NCBI GenBank assembly: GCA_021307315.1
Contig: JAJSPD010000039.1
Coordinates: forward strand, 248,001-312,000
Length of the DNA stretch: 64,000 bases
Direction: 5' to 3'
Origin: Bisporella sp. PMI_857
Lineage: Eukaryota; Ascomycota; Leotiomycetes; Helotiales; Helotiaceae
Position 1 is the first letter of the stretch; the number at the start of each line of letters is the position of its first letter. Both the position numbers and the translations under genes were made by a program. Of this stretch, positions 36,721 to 48,090 are shown one piece after another. The notes below the pieces were generated by a model. The model did no database searches, was not told the origin of the DNA, and saw only the letters and a list, made by a program, of their open reading frames with translations.

Positions 36721-39013
36721 ATGACTGATGCATTCGAGGACCTGGGCGGGCGCCATACTACCGGCACTGCGTCTTCAGTGAAAGCCCCGTATATGCCTTA
36801 GGGTAGATCAATAGCGTAAGGCAAACCAGCACCTTCAAAAAGCATTAGCAATTAGTCATCTCTTTACTAACTACCTATTATCCCATTAGCTGCCGTAAAT
36901 GCCACTCACGAAGAGTCAAATGCTCTGGGGGACAACCTTGTAATAACTGCAGACGTGCCGATAAGGCGGTGGAGTGCGTTTATCCTCAGAAGGATAGATT
37001 AGTAAAAGTTAGCCAGCAGTAAGTTGCGCAGCGCCCTGGCATGGCTGGGCTATTGGATAGCTATTTATCCTGACCAAGTAGATATATCGATGAACTGATC
37101 GCAGAGAACCGAAGACTTCAGCGTTGTGTGTCTCAACTCGGATTGCATCCTGATGCACAGAATAGAGATGCCGTGAAAACCGCCAAAGGTGTAGAATGCC
37201 ATACTGTGGCGTCGTTGATACAAGGCCCCGAGCTGGCGAGCACTCCTTGGTTCATTAGCATGGCTGACCCTCATGCGCCTATCCTTCTCGCTGAGGCTTC
37301 AGATTCCGCATTTGCGACGCGCTTCCGTCAGGCCATGTCTGATTCCGAACACGGCCATTTGCCTCGAGTAAATTATCCTTTAGAGGATCAGCTACTAGCC
37401 TTGAGCGATTCAGCGTGTGCTTGGCCGAGCCCACCACAGGCGCGTCTTCTTGTTAATGCTGCTATAAAGTGTCTTGGACGTTGGCACCATATTGTTCGCC
37501 GTAGTGTTATCCTGGAGGAACTTGAAAAGAGCCTACAATATCCTAGATCAATGGGCTGTCTCCCCCAGAGTAAATTTTGGGCACTGTTTGCGATCGGAAA
37601 GATGTATTCAACACGAATGTCTGCCGCCCCTAAAAGCTTCCCTGGACTGGAGTACTTCGGTAAAGCGACAAAAGTTCTCCGCATCATTAGTGAGCGCCCA
37701 ACGGTTGAAATGGTAGAGACGTGGCTCTTGCTGGTATGTCACCTCTGGGGATGCTGCTGTACTACTCTCACATGTTAACGCCGCCTACTAGTCATACTAT
37801 TCTCTTTGCCTCAATCGACGACATTCCGCGTACAGCCTAGCAGGTTCGGCAGTGCGAGTTGCTATTATCATGGGCTTGCATCTTAACGTCCCCGAACCTC
37901 TCCTTGCCGATCCAGCCGCGCGTGAGCATCGGATCCGAGTTTGGTGGACTGCGTATACATTTGATAGAATGTGGGCTACAAAATTAGGGTATCCGGTGGC
38001 TATTCAGAACAGTGATATTGATCTCGACCTTCCATCAAACACGCTCTTAGAAAGGGACTTTGAAGATAGCGCCTATTCTGTCGCAATGATAGAATTAGCA
38101 AGGATATCGGGACGTATAACTCACTCAGTATATAATAAGAGCTCTCAGCAGGCTTCATTGTCGCAACGAGTCCATGATAGCCTATCAGCCCTCCGGAAAT
38201 GGCTCAAAGATCTCCCCTTGGCGTTGCAGATGGACCCAACACGAGACATTATGGCAGATCAGAAAGCAGAATCCTTACATCTACTGTTCAACCAGGTAAG
38301 ACCACACATGACGATTATTGGCAAGCGGCTATGAGTAACAAGATTACCAGCTCGTAATACTTGCCACTCGTTCAGTTCTGCTCCATGTCTTTCGCACTAA
38401 ACTTAAAGCCATGGAGATAGGATCCACGTCAGAAATTCCAGGGTCTGCCAGCGCTCTGTCAGACGCATGCGTCAGGTGTGCGCGGCACTCGTGCCAGATT
38501 CTTACGGACTCATGGATAGGCGGAACCTTCATGATGTTCGACTATTTCTACACCCAATATCTCTTCACTGTGGCAACAGTCTTGGCTATCTCGAGCCTGA
38601 TCGATGGCCAAGACAGCCAAACTGATAGGGAGTCCTTTGAAACGGCAGCAGAGTTTCTCTCCCAGCTCAAGGACAGCGGCAATTTCGTGGCTGCCGAGTT
38701 CAATCAACATACAGATGCAATGAAGGCTCTCTTTGCGTCTGTTGAATCGAAAATGCAGAGGAGAAGCGTATGTGCCTCATCATCTCAAGCCGCCGTAGAC
38801 ACTAGAGGTATCAGAAGAACTGGGTCTGAGTCGATGGCAACGGCGCATGATATAATGGCAGATATGGTGCTATCTGAGTCCTTTTTCTGCGATCTGATAG
38901 GACAGCCGATGACTGACCTTGAGTTTATCGATGCGTCACTAAGCATAGATAGTGGTCAAGGATTTTACTGGCCGGCGATGGCTCCGAGCAGCGATCCCGA
39001 AACGCTTGATTGA
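36721..39013 (+). CDS. Zn2Cys6 fungal-specific transcription factor, 5' end unresolved
   Basis: DNA-binding exon 36890-37018 reads CRKCHSRRVKCSGGQPCNNC..., a complete Zn2Cys6 cluster. It is joined across a GTAAGG intron (36807-36889) to GRSIA. Later exons are 37082-37733, 37792-38295 and 38351-39013. After the linker YIDELIAENRRLQ comes the fungal_trans middle homology region (AYSLAGSAVRVAIIMGLHLN, RIRVWWTAYTFDRMWATKLG). The ATG at 36721 is followed by an in-frame TAG at 36799-36801 before GRSIA, so either the true start uses an upstream exon I cannot fix or the gene is broken there. It lies between the HpcH aldolase and a hydrolase and is the likely regulator of the cluster. Confidence 0.75.
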
Positions 39014-39166
39014 ATCAGTGCCTGTTTTCATTTGAGCTATGAGCACGAGGTATATATTCTATAACTACTATACGCCGTATTTTTATCTTCCATGGAACAT
39101 GAGGTGGGTTTGTCGAGCCACTGGGCGAAGACCATCCGTCACTCTTCTTCACCCCTGGCGCAGAGT

Positions 39167-39994
39167 TCATTGTAAACCATCGGCTCTATGAATAAAATCC
39201 TGTATGGTAAACCACATAGCTACAGGGTTAGAGTACATAGGGAAATGACCCGAGCTGGGAATCTCAGCCAGTTCAACTCCAGCAGCTTTCAGTTCTGGCA
39301 GAAATGAAAGACTTGCATATTGTTCGCCAAACATGAAAGTTCTTGGGAACGAAAAAATTAAAAATTTTGACAGCAGATCACCACTATCCGACAAGCGTAC
39401 CATAGATTCAAAGATTCCTTTTATAGCGCCGACTTGGACTCGCTGCCGAATTGAAGCAGCATACAATGCCGTGGAGTAGAAAGGAGATTGGCGGCAACGC
39501 AAGATGAAGTCGTCCAGAAATTCATCCATATCCTCGCTCTGTCTATCGAATATTTGTCGACTAATAAAACAGTCTTCTGGAGTAAGATTGCCTTTAATAT
39601 TGACAAAGCTGCGGATCGCCTTGGGGTTGCTGTGCGCAAGTTCAAGGGCGGTCAGACCGCCCATAGAATGTCCCACGACATGATATTCGGGGATTTGGAA
39701 ATGACGGAGTACTGCCTGGGCTGTTTTGACGAGGAAACCAATGTTCACTTTCGACAGGTCTTCACACCAGGTTTCGCCACATCCAGGTGCGTCGTATGCA
39801 AGGAATGGCTGTCCGCTAAAAGCAGTATGAAGTCGGATGTCGACATAGTCTTCTTTAGAACTACCCCAGCCATGAAGAAACAGAATAGGCGTGGAGTTGC
39901 CGATTCGTCGGAAGAGAGCCAGGTCGACTAATATTCCATCAATTTCAAGACGAAGGCGCTCGTGCATAACATCCTGAAGTGTAATGGTGGACAT
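39167..39994 (-). CDS. Alpha/beta hydrolase, cluster-associated
   Basis: Single exon, 275 residues from the ATG at 39994. An in-frame ATG at 40063 would add 23 residues of unlikely sequence. It has the oxyanion loop FLHGWGSS (39-46), the nucleophile elbow GHSMGG (Ser 110), an Asp in the usual position and the catalytic His in SSGHFPMYSNP near residue 252. The fold is shared by esterases, C-C bond hydrolases and lactonases, so the substrate is not predictable. No signal peptide, so probably cytosolic. As a neighbour of the aldolases and the regulator it may release the acid that the cluster degrades. Intact. Confidence 0.85.
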   Translation of the reverse strand: MSTITLQDVMHERLRLEIDGILVDLALFRRIGNSTPILFLHGWGSSKEDYVDIRLHTAFSGQPFLAYDAPGCGETWCEDLSKVNIGFLVKTAQAVLRHFQIPEYHVVGHSMGGLTALELAHSNPKAIRSFVNIKGNLTPEDCFISRQIFDRQSEDMDEFLDDFILRCRQSPFYSTALYAASIRQRVQVGAIKGIFESMVRLSDSGDLLSKFLIFSFPRTFMFGEQYASLSFLPELKAAGVELAEIPSSGHFPMYSNPVAMWFTIQDFIHRADGLQ

Positions 39995-40063
39995 TCCCTG
40001 AAACCCTATTCTTGAGCCAGAGAGTCTCAGTGAAAAAGTTTGTCTCATGTACTTCCTTCTCAT

Positions 40064-42016
40064 GATGGAGATTCAAATCTAGCTATATATCACCACTACC
40101 AAGTGGGGTCTGCTGCTTCCCTTTACATATGGACTAGTCTCCCTCGGCGAAGTCGCTAAGTCGCCGAAGTTATTCGATGCCGACAGATGTGAACAAATAA
40201 TCGGGTCTAACATGCTACAACTTATTTTTGGCGCTTGTTTCAGGCGAGTCTGCTAAGAAATCGAGCATGCTACTTGAGCCTTCACTGCCGTAATTGGCTC
40301 CCTAAGGCCACGGGTTAACAACGCGCGAAAGACATGTCTCGAGGCCCCCTTATTCATTACCAGGCCCATTCAACTACGTAAAATATATGCCTTTCAAAGG
40401 ACACATACCAACGGCATCGTTATCGTATGCTCTGAAAGCTTACCGCTCGTCTTTGTGACAATTCAGAGCCTCTTCGGTGAGTGCAAAACGTGCACGCAAA
40501 TTCTTCTGCCGTTACACCGACGATGGAAGGGTTAAGGCTACTCGGCTAGAGTAAGTCGAGCATTGCTGGTTGTGCCAGCCACTTCTAGGACTGACAGTCT
40601 TGATGAGCTACACGAGGACGAGTCGCATATGAGCATCTCGCTTCCTGGCCATATTCGGAACTTCCTTTGTCGGTCATTACAACAAACTTGGACATAAACC
40701 TTGACTTGGACTAGGCTTTTTTGCAGGTACGAATAGCCCCTAAGAAGTATCTGCTTCTCACTCTTTTATTTGACCTTCAGCCAGGCTAGGGGCACTGTCG
40801 TTTTATATTTGTTAAGTTTTGACGATAATTCCTAGAAAGCCAAATTAAGGTCCCAAGGATCCCGAAACGGTCCCTAATACGCCAAAACGATCCAGCCTTT
40901 AAGCCACTACTCGATTAACTATTAAATGCTACCGTCGCTTGGAGAGCCGTCCCATTCTCGGAACATTTAGCCTTCCTTTATCGTCAAAGATAGGAGCTTC
41001 CAAAACAAGTAGAGCTGAGCCTTAATACTAGATTTATAATATATATCCCTTAGGCAAAGCGATCCGGACCTGTGTAATATTAGCAGACCGCCACATTCAA
41101 CAGAGAAGTTGACTATAGTATAAGGTTTAAATGCTCACTTTTAGGATGGCTGATTAAATAGCAAATGAAAGAGGTCAGCAGATAGTCAACTGCCTACTAT
41201 AAGAGACCCTGCATATAATAGCTATAGTTTTTTTTTTGCACTGGTGTATGTATTAGAAGTAGTTTTGATGAAAGTATGAACAGCTGCATGAAACTTGAGA
41301 TATGAGGCTCTAATAGTTTTAAACTTCTCGATAGCAATAGCGTGACATGTTCAGGCTAGAGTCTTCCTATTTCTCCTTTCGTATTTTAGTCTAATGCATA
41401 AAGTGGAATTTTCTCCTGAAACTCTGAATTCTCTCGAAAGAGAAGACTAAATCAAGCCAAGACAACAGTCAGAATGCAAAACACAATTGCTTCGCGAGGA
41501 GTCCTAACTATTTTGCCCACCTGTTAAAGCCATCATTAAATGTCTATGGCTAGGTTCATCCACTTCTAGAACAATTTGATGCTTTTAATATCGCGGACTG
41601 TCTTTGAAATTTTACTTTGTAGGCGTTTATGCAGTCAGCCTCGACCGATATCTGGCTCAAATTATCGTTTATGAAGCTGATGAAGTTGCGTTCCTGTGCC
41701 TTTGCACCGTTTTGATTTTCTATCACTCACCAGCATTTTCCTTAGCATCTGATTTTAGCCGACTGGACTTGGTGATTCTTTTAAAGAGAAGAGATGGCTC
41801 GCATACCATGAGGCTGAAAAATAATAGGCCATCAGGTTGATAATTTAGTGATTGGTCCACAGCCGTACCAATAGGACTAGGATCTTCTATGCTACACAAC
41901 CTCCCGTTGCTCTTTCAGCCCAACATCTGGCAGTCACCACAATTTACGTCCATCTGATCACCTACACTTTACCATACGACTTTTTACCATTCCGCAAAGC
42001 TTCAATATTTATTTGT
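40064..42016. other. AT-rich intergenic stretch
   Basis: About 1.9 kb without a supported gene. Many short frames, T and A runs (for example near 41228), possibly old repeat debris. Confidence 0.4.
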
Positions 42017-44761
42017 ATGACATTTTTCAAGATGTCAAAAGCAGAATTGGCTACAAGGCTGGATGTCTCGGCTAGAGGGATGGATTTACTTACGGCCCTC
42101 ACCAATATGTCCAACAGCCCTCATTCTATCGTGCACATGGGTATTGAACTAGGTCGATGGCTAAACCGAGAGAGATTAAGTGAGAGCCAGCTGCAGTTCT
42201 GTTTAGAAAAGGCGCGTGGCCTTGTCATAGCGAATTCTCGAGGCAACGACTTTTACAAGGCTGTAATGTCCGGCACTAGACAGCAAGCCGTCGGCCCCCT
42301 TTTCGCGCAGCCGTCGGGGTCGTTAGGTCGAATTATGACAGACGATCCCTTCTTGTGCTGGGTGACGTCTACAACCGCTTGCTTGTTTGAGTTCCATGGG
42401 GAGGATTTCATATCTGACGTGTTATGTTCCTTCATCATGCAAGCCCACAATAATGGCGGGAAGACTCTGAAAGAGTATCAATTGGCATGGCATCCGCTCC
42501 GACTTCAACTTAAGCCAGTACTACAGAAAATAGTTTCGAGCATGTGGTTAAATGTTGTCAACTCAGGAGTCGTCAAGCGAAATCAGCAAGGAAATCTTAC
42601 GTCACTACCTCTCCCTACCGAGCTCAAAGAGGTCTGCCCTCGAGGGCATAATATGGAAAGTCACCAGTTGGGCACCATCCTCTGCCAACTCCGAGATGCC
42701 CAGGGCGAAGTAATAATCGAAAGCGACAACGTCATCGCTAATCTTACGCTTTGGCTCATCTATCATTTCAAAGGCCGGCTTCGGGTCATCGTCAGTGGCA
42801 AAATTGTGTATGACGAAGTCTTGGGGCCTGAAGATAGCCTAGTTGAACACCGTACCAAGAAGTTCTGCAGAGCTGACGGGCCTTGTGAAGATGTTTCAAA
42901 TGCAGAGGTCAAAATACTTTGCTGCATTTCGGGTGATATACAGAAAATCCTCTCCGGAACTTATGACACTCAGATGACAATGGAACAGACCCCTCGGGTA
43001 CGGCAGAAACTGTACCAACCCCTTAGGTACCCACCAGGAGCATCCGGGAAAGAGAGCATTCGTGTTCTTGTACGCCAAACAGCTTTTGAGATTGTGTCAT
43101 GGATTCTCAAACTCAGACTTTCCCAAGAAGCTTCCAGCAACGAGATCTTGTTTAACGTCATCTTGAGTGAAGTTGAAAGACATACAGATCTTGACAATCT
43201 CTACGTCAGCGATATTCTGGCTCGAGTGCCTTCAGTTATAAATATGGGATGGGGCGATATAAAAGCTGCAGTGGTAGTATTCTCTCCTCCGTATGCTACT
43301 GAAAGCTCGACAATAGCCACTAAATTTAACGAAGATGATGAAATGGATTTCGAGATTGCCGAGGATCTCGAATCTCTAGACTCTGACTCTGAAGAGGCTA
43401 CTCCAGAGTACATTTTAAAGTACTTTCCAATCCTCCGAGACTTGATGGAAAAGGTGGAAAAAAGCTGCAGGTGTCACCACTGCCTCACTCCAAAGGGAAA
43501 TTCAACCCTGAAAGAAGGCTGTCTTCGGCATACGGCCTTCATGGAAGTTATGACTTACATTGCACATAGCATATCTGATGCTTTCGGCGCCGATGATTGC
43601 TCCCAGAAGGTCACGCGAGTAATGGAAGACTTCGGCGTCCTGCACATCTTGCATGATATTACATTAGGGTCGATTAAATGGAGAGCTTGGCTGGATACAG
43701 CAGCACGAGTCCTGTTAGGGAGCCCGTCAATCGAAGAACTAGTTAATACTAGGGATGATGACGACTACACTGTTAAAAGCGATTTCTTCGACGCCGACCA
43801 ATTTGCATCCACTGTCATTGCTGTACAACATGGCAGTCTCGCGGTTGTCGCGCCTTGGCTAGATATTTCACAACCACTCAGTATCACGAATTGCTTCGGA
43901 TTCAAAATCGTCCAAGGGAGGCTAGGCTTATATGCTCCCGATGGCTCTCAGTTCCAAAGCTTACAAGGAGAATCGACAGTCATCGAAACCCAGCATTCTG
44001 ATGACGTACAAAACTATACTGAGTTGTACCCTCTTGCTTCCGAAAAACTGGGAGCTGAAGTTGCATTGAAAGTGGATATTTGTGATGTCCAGAATAACTT
44101 TTTGCTGGTACCTACGGGGCAAAGTCAATACAAGTTGCTGATGAGGGTGGTTTCTGGTTGTCATTCACGCTTCCTAGACCCAACAAGAGCCATGATGAAG
44201 TTAGCACAGCCCGTCATGTCAGTCTCTTGCAGCCATAAGTTCGACAGTGCGATTACCATCCAATCGCGAGCTCCCAAACTAAAGATGTATGACTATGATG
44301 AGCTACTCGGTCGATGGCCCGACGGGGGGCTAGAAAATCTAGACGAAACGGCGAGTAGTTTCCAAGCTCAGGGGCAAGAAGCTGAAACCAATGACAAAAA
44401 TGATAGCGATGCAGAATATTCCTTTCCTGCTGGGCAGTATTGTCGGATTCCAGCCGCAGGGGAGCGTTTTGAGGTCTCCGATAGCATTCACACATTCAAA
44501 GTATCTCAGGTCCTGGATTCGTATCTCAAGTACAATACGGCACTTGCATTAGCATTTTCAGATGTCACGATCCTGACACATGGCCCTGCATGCCTTTCAT
44601 GTATACTGGATGTAGGTGCCAGTCTCTCCGCTACAAATGGCATCATAGACACGAATCAGAACCGTTGGGTCATCTGCAGGAGTAAACATCCTAAGACGGG
44701 ACAATATGCAGATGACCAGCGCTACCCAGATTCCAGGAAAAGAATCAAGGCAGCTAGATGA
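42017..44761 (+). CDS. Conserved fungal protein of unknown function, 914 residues
   Basis: A long uninterrupted frame. I chose ATG 42017 (an in-frame ATG at 42032 is as good; the frame itself is open from 41852 but the added residues look random). I recall similar large uncharacterised proteins in ascomycetes but can assign no function. Visible features: an N-terminal helical part, FLCWVTSTTACLFEFHGEDFISDVL, an acidic stretch near 43340-43400, and a CRCHHC...GC cluster near 43470-43530 that could bind a metal. This is followed by a helical block (HSISDAFGADD) and the strand-rich block FASTVIAVQHGSLAVVAPWLDI. No signal peptide, no membrane segment, no introns. Not obviously mutated, in contrast to the repeats around it. 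Confidence 0.75.
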   Translation: MTFFKMSKAELATRLDVSARGMDLLTALTNMSNSPHSIVHMGIELGRWLNRERLSESQLQFCLEKARGLVIANSRGNDFYKAVMSGTRQQAVGPLFAQPSGSLGRIMTDDPFLCWVTSTTACLFEFHGEDFISDVLCSFIMQAHNNGGKTLKEYQLAWHPLRLQLKPVLQKIVSSMWLNVVNSGVVKRNQQGNLTSLPLPTELKEVCPRGHNMESHQLGTILCQLRDAQGEVIIESDNVIANLTLWLIYHFKGRLRVIVSGKIVYDEVLGPEDSLVEHRTKKFCRADGPCEDVSNAEVKILCCISGDIQKILSGTYDTQMTMEQTPRVRQKLYQPLRYPPGASGKESIRVLVRQTAFEIVSWILKLRLSQEASSNEILFNVILSEVERHTDLDNLYVSDILARVPSVINMGWGDIKAAVVVFSPPYATESSTIATKFNEDDEMDFEIAEDLESLDSDSEEATPEYILKYFPILRDLMEKVEKSCRCHHCLTPKGNSTLKEGCLRHTAFMEVMTYIAHSISDAFGADDCSQKVTRVMEDFGVLHILHDITLGSIKWRAWLDTAARVLLGSPSIEELVNTRDDDDYTVKSDFFDADQFASTVIAVQHGSLAVVAPWLDISQPLSITNCFGFKIVQGRLGLYAPDGSQFQSLQGESTVIETQHSDDVQNYTELYPLASEKLGAEVALKVDICDVQNNFLLVPTGQSQYKLLMRVVSGCHSRFLDPTRAMMKLAQPVMSVSCSHKFDSAITIQSRAPKLKMYDYDELLGRWPDGGLENLDETASSFQAQGQEAETNDKNDSDAEYSFPAGQYCRIPAAGERFEVSDSIHTFKVSQVLDSYLKYNTALALAFSDVTILTHGPACLSCILDVGASLSATNGIIDTNQNRWVICRSKHPKTGQYADDQRYPDSRKRIKAAR

Positions 44762-45214
44762 TAGCCTTTATGAACCCGACTGCTAGAGAAATTTTTATTT
44801 ATGCATACATTCAACTTTGATACAGCCACAATCCATCCAGCTGTTTCAGTGAGAAGCAAATGGTCATGTATTAGCTAGCTAGCAATGTTCTAGCATCTTC
44901 AACATATATTGTATAGCGAATCCCTCTGCCTTCCAACAACTTTTCTACACCAACCCTCGTCACGTCCACCAATATGATTACATCGCTTCGAGTGAACAGG
45001 AAGCCGCTACAGTAAAACAGCCTCTCTAGCCCGACAATCATTAGAAGTTCCCAAATCTAATCCTGGTGTGGGAAGCCCGCCAAATCAAAGTAGAATTGCC
45101 TCTTGAAAATCTCCTTCGCTATTCCTATGCTAATCTCCATCTCCAAACCTAGAATATTAGTTATAAATTGCAGAACCCCTGAACGATATGAGGAGCGACG
45201 GCGCCTGCATGGAG
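44762..45214. other. Intergenic stretch
   Basis: No supported gene. Confidence 0.4.
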
Positions 45215-45411
45215 ACCGGTCCATCATATTCGGAGGATCTCTGGCACTCTCTTTCTTTATTATGTCAATAGTATGTAGTACCTAGGCCTGGCTCTTGACA
45301 CGTGGAAAAGCCAAGTTGCTATCTTTGCGAAGATCATTTTGAAACAGAAACCCATAACAAATAAAGGAATAGCTTTAGCAATTACCTACTATTTTATTGA
45401 CTATTACTATT
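45215..45411 (+). pseudogene. 3' fragment of a second MATE transporter gene
   Basis: About 195 bp highly similar to 26648-26839, that is the end of the last MATE exon and its 3' flank (shared text includes AGTATGTAGTAC, GGCCTGGCT, ACACGTGGAAAAG, ATCATTTTGAAACAGAAACC). The Trp codon of the source (TGG in STWAWLL) is TAG here (near 45282), a G-to-A change. Similarity starts and stops abruptly. There is no 5' part. Confidence 0.85.
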
Positions 45412-45430
45412 GTCCTTCCACCTCTCTAAC

Positions 45431-46844
45431 TCAAGCCCTGTTTCCAGCGTGCGTCAACGTTTCCCACCCATAAAACAACTTGTTCGTCCCCTGCGGTCTC
45501 TGGGCCTCAGTATACTGCTTTGTCTTCGGCATATTCTGCCCCAGCCGGAACGCAAGAGCATTATACCCTATCTCAGTAATATACTCCAAAACCCTGGTCA
45601 ACGCCTTCCCCTGACATAGCCACGCTGGCGGAGCAGTCCCAGTCACGAATTGCGCATGGAAACCTAGCGCGAAGCGGAGCCGTGTACCAGAATCTGTGGA
45701 ATAGAGGTCTAGACCTTGGATTCGGGAGGTCTCAAGAATGTGTGAGATGCTGCTTATGCTGTAGCCGGCGTGGGTGAGGTCACGGCAAGTTTCCTAAATT
45801 TTGAATTAGCCAGTCGTGGTAGGATGAAGCGTACAGTACTTACTTGTATTTGTCCACTCTGGCCTGAGTTGCCCCATGTTTGTTGGTTATACCAGTAAGA
45901 TTGAAGTGCAGACTCTTCTGAACTTCTACCTCTGGCTGCATGGGGAAGCTTTCCGTCTGACTCTAGATAGATCGCGGCTGGAATTGCTTGCTGAATCAGG
46001 TTCATGGTACTATCGTAAAGTGCCTTGTCTTCGAGAAAGACCGCAATCCCAAGAGCAGTATTTAGGCAAGCTAAGGTTGTGAGCTATGTTCTTGATGTCG
46101 AAAATCTAAGAAACTTACCTAAATCCCAATTGGAGGCTCGCGTCTCCCCATTTTTCACAGCAGGTAGATAAACGGTTCGAAGCATAGTCTCAAACTGCTT
46201 GATATCCGCATCGGCCCACAATCCCTTGGTAGTGTGTCTGACAAGCTCACCAGCTCGAGCCCAAGAGCCACCAGCCCAGGCGGTCTGCAAAACAGCATTA
46301 TCCAACTCATGAGCTGCCAAAAATTAGTTTCCCAAAGGAAAAATAAAGTTCGGAAGCTAATAGATTTAAGAGAAACTTTGAGCTTACCTTTCACCACATA
46401 ACTCCACTTATTCATCAACTGGATTGAATTCTTCGTATAAGTCTCATCACCGCTAACATACCCAGCCAAAGCATTAGCCCACGCCGCCAACGCATCGCCT
46501 CGCTCATCCGTACACCCGATATCAGGGTTCGTCGTTGGTCCGCATTTCACCGTTGCAGTGGCCTTCGAGCTTCTGGTAGCAGTCGCATATTTCCCATAGG
46601 CGTCGCTGTCGGCCAGCATCTGCTTGAGAGCGCCGCTCCATGGCTCGGCTTTGGCGCTGATTTGAGACTTCACGAAGTCGAGCTGGGGTTTTGATACTAC
46701 GAACCCGGGATGCTGCCATGTTGCTGGTGCGAAGGCTTTTGGTGATGCGGGGGCGTTTGCTGAGGGTGGCACGGGAGACGCTGGCACTGCGAGAGCGAGC
46801 GAGGGGAGGGCTACGGTGAGGAGAAGGGGGCGTAGGTAGACCAT
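45431..46844 (-). CDS. Secreted alginate-lyase-superfamily polysaccharide lyase
   Basis: Four exons: 46388-46844, 46119-46313, 45844-46070, 45431-45793 (introns of 74, 48 and 50 nt), 413 residues. A signal peptide (about 1-19) and an Ala/Pro/Ser-rich spacer precede the catalytic region, which begins PATWQHPGFVVSKPQLDFVK. Conserved blocks are CGPTTNPDIGCTDERGDALAAW, TAWAGGSWARAGELVRHT, the central Asn-Trp (ASNWDLACLNTALGIAVF), YWYNQQTWGNSGQ, then ETCRDLTHAGYSISSISHI with the His/Tyr pair expected for beta-elimination. This layout is that of fungal proteins in the PL5/PL38-like alginate lyase fold. The substrate is more likely a plant or microbial uronic-acid polymer than alginate. Extracellular. 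Confidence 0.85.
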
Positions 46845-48090
46845 GATGTGTTGATTTGGACTCTGCTGTTCACTGAATGGCAGCTGGGCGAGAAGGATGT
46901 TTATATGCAGCTCGGCGCCGTATAGCCATCTTTGTCAGCCGCTCACTTGCATGAGCTGGATAAATCTGGACAATATCGATTTCCTATCAAACCTTTCTCG
47001 AAGCAATATTTGAAATGTTCAGTCTGAGGAATCGGTCCTTTAAATTCCTCCTTCCTTCCACTTGATGGCCTCCAGTAATACTAGCCGCATACTTTAATGT
47101 TCTGAAGCGATTGTGCAACCTGACGTCAATGTCAGCTCAATAGCCTATTTAGATCTAGGATTCGTAGTTTACCTATCAGAGCAAGTCGCTTACGCCCAAG
47201 CTCTTGGCAGGAGTATACCCAAAGCCCCACATGATGATGCCCGCATCCGTTTTAGGGTATCGACTTTTGGCTTGAACATACGCTACAACACGAGAAGTTG
47301 CAATAAGGCATGGAACGTTACGGATGATTCATGGACGCCTATTACAAATCAAGTCAGCATTTCGGGATTAGAAAATATTTGCCAAAATCACTCGACCGCC
47401 CCCTGAGCGGCCGCATAGATTAGCGAGGGAAAGGATGCTTAATCAGCAGAGATGGGATTCCTTGCGGCGAATCCTTAGACGATGCTTTCTTCATTCACAT
47501 GTATAGGTGATCTGCTCCGTCTTGATGTGATACAACCAAAATTCTGGAGACAGAACCTATCGAGGGCTTATGAATTAGTGTATATTGTCCGATCAGGTTT
47601 ATCGCTTATCTAGAGTAAGTCTTACGTTTTTTTACTGCAGGTGCTCATGGCATATGAGAGAGCGCTTCTGCTGAATGAGAACTAGATCCTCATCTTCTGG
47701 ATCGGCAAGCTAGCTTGTTGTAAATGTGATCACCTGCCCGAGAACGAATGGGAGTCAACAAGTTTATTTTTGTCTTCCTCGATTGAGTTTACAGGTGGTC
47801 AACATCCGTGATATGGCTGCCGAGCCGGAGAAAAAGCACACAAACCCTAATATCTTATTTCAATTGTAAATTTGCAAGATAGTGATTAGAAGGAATGTCA
47901 AGCAAGCGAATGGATATATGGACCTGATCACGTGAATCAATACCAACCTCACCGACTGTTGGAACTTTAGCACTTCGCACCTTACGTTCTTGATCAAATG
48001 TGAACGCCATAAGATACATAATATTGTCTTACACTGTAGTGCGAATTACAGTAGGTATCTGCTCTTGGATTTAGATTGATTGATAGAACT
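46845..48090. other. Intergenic stretch
   Basis: No supported gene. The 47113-47406 frame has no recognisable motif. Confidence 0.4.

Noticed and set aside
36721..36806. 24-nt intron removing the TAG in the Zn2Cys6 gene
   Set aside because: Below the size that fungal spliceosomes are known to handle.
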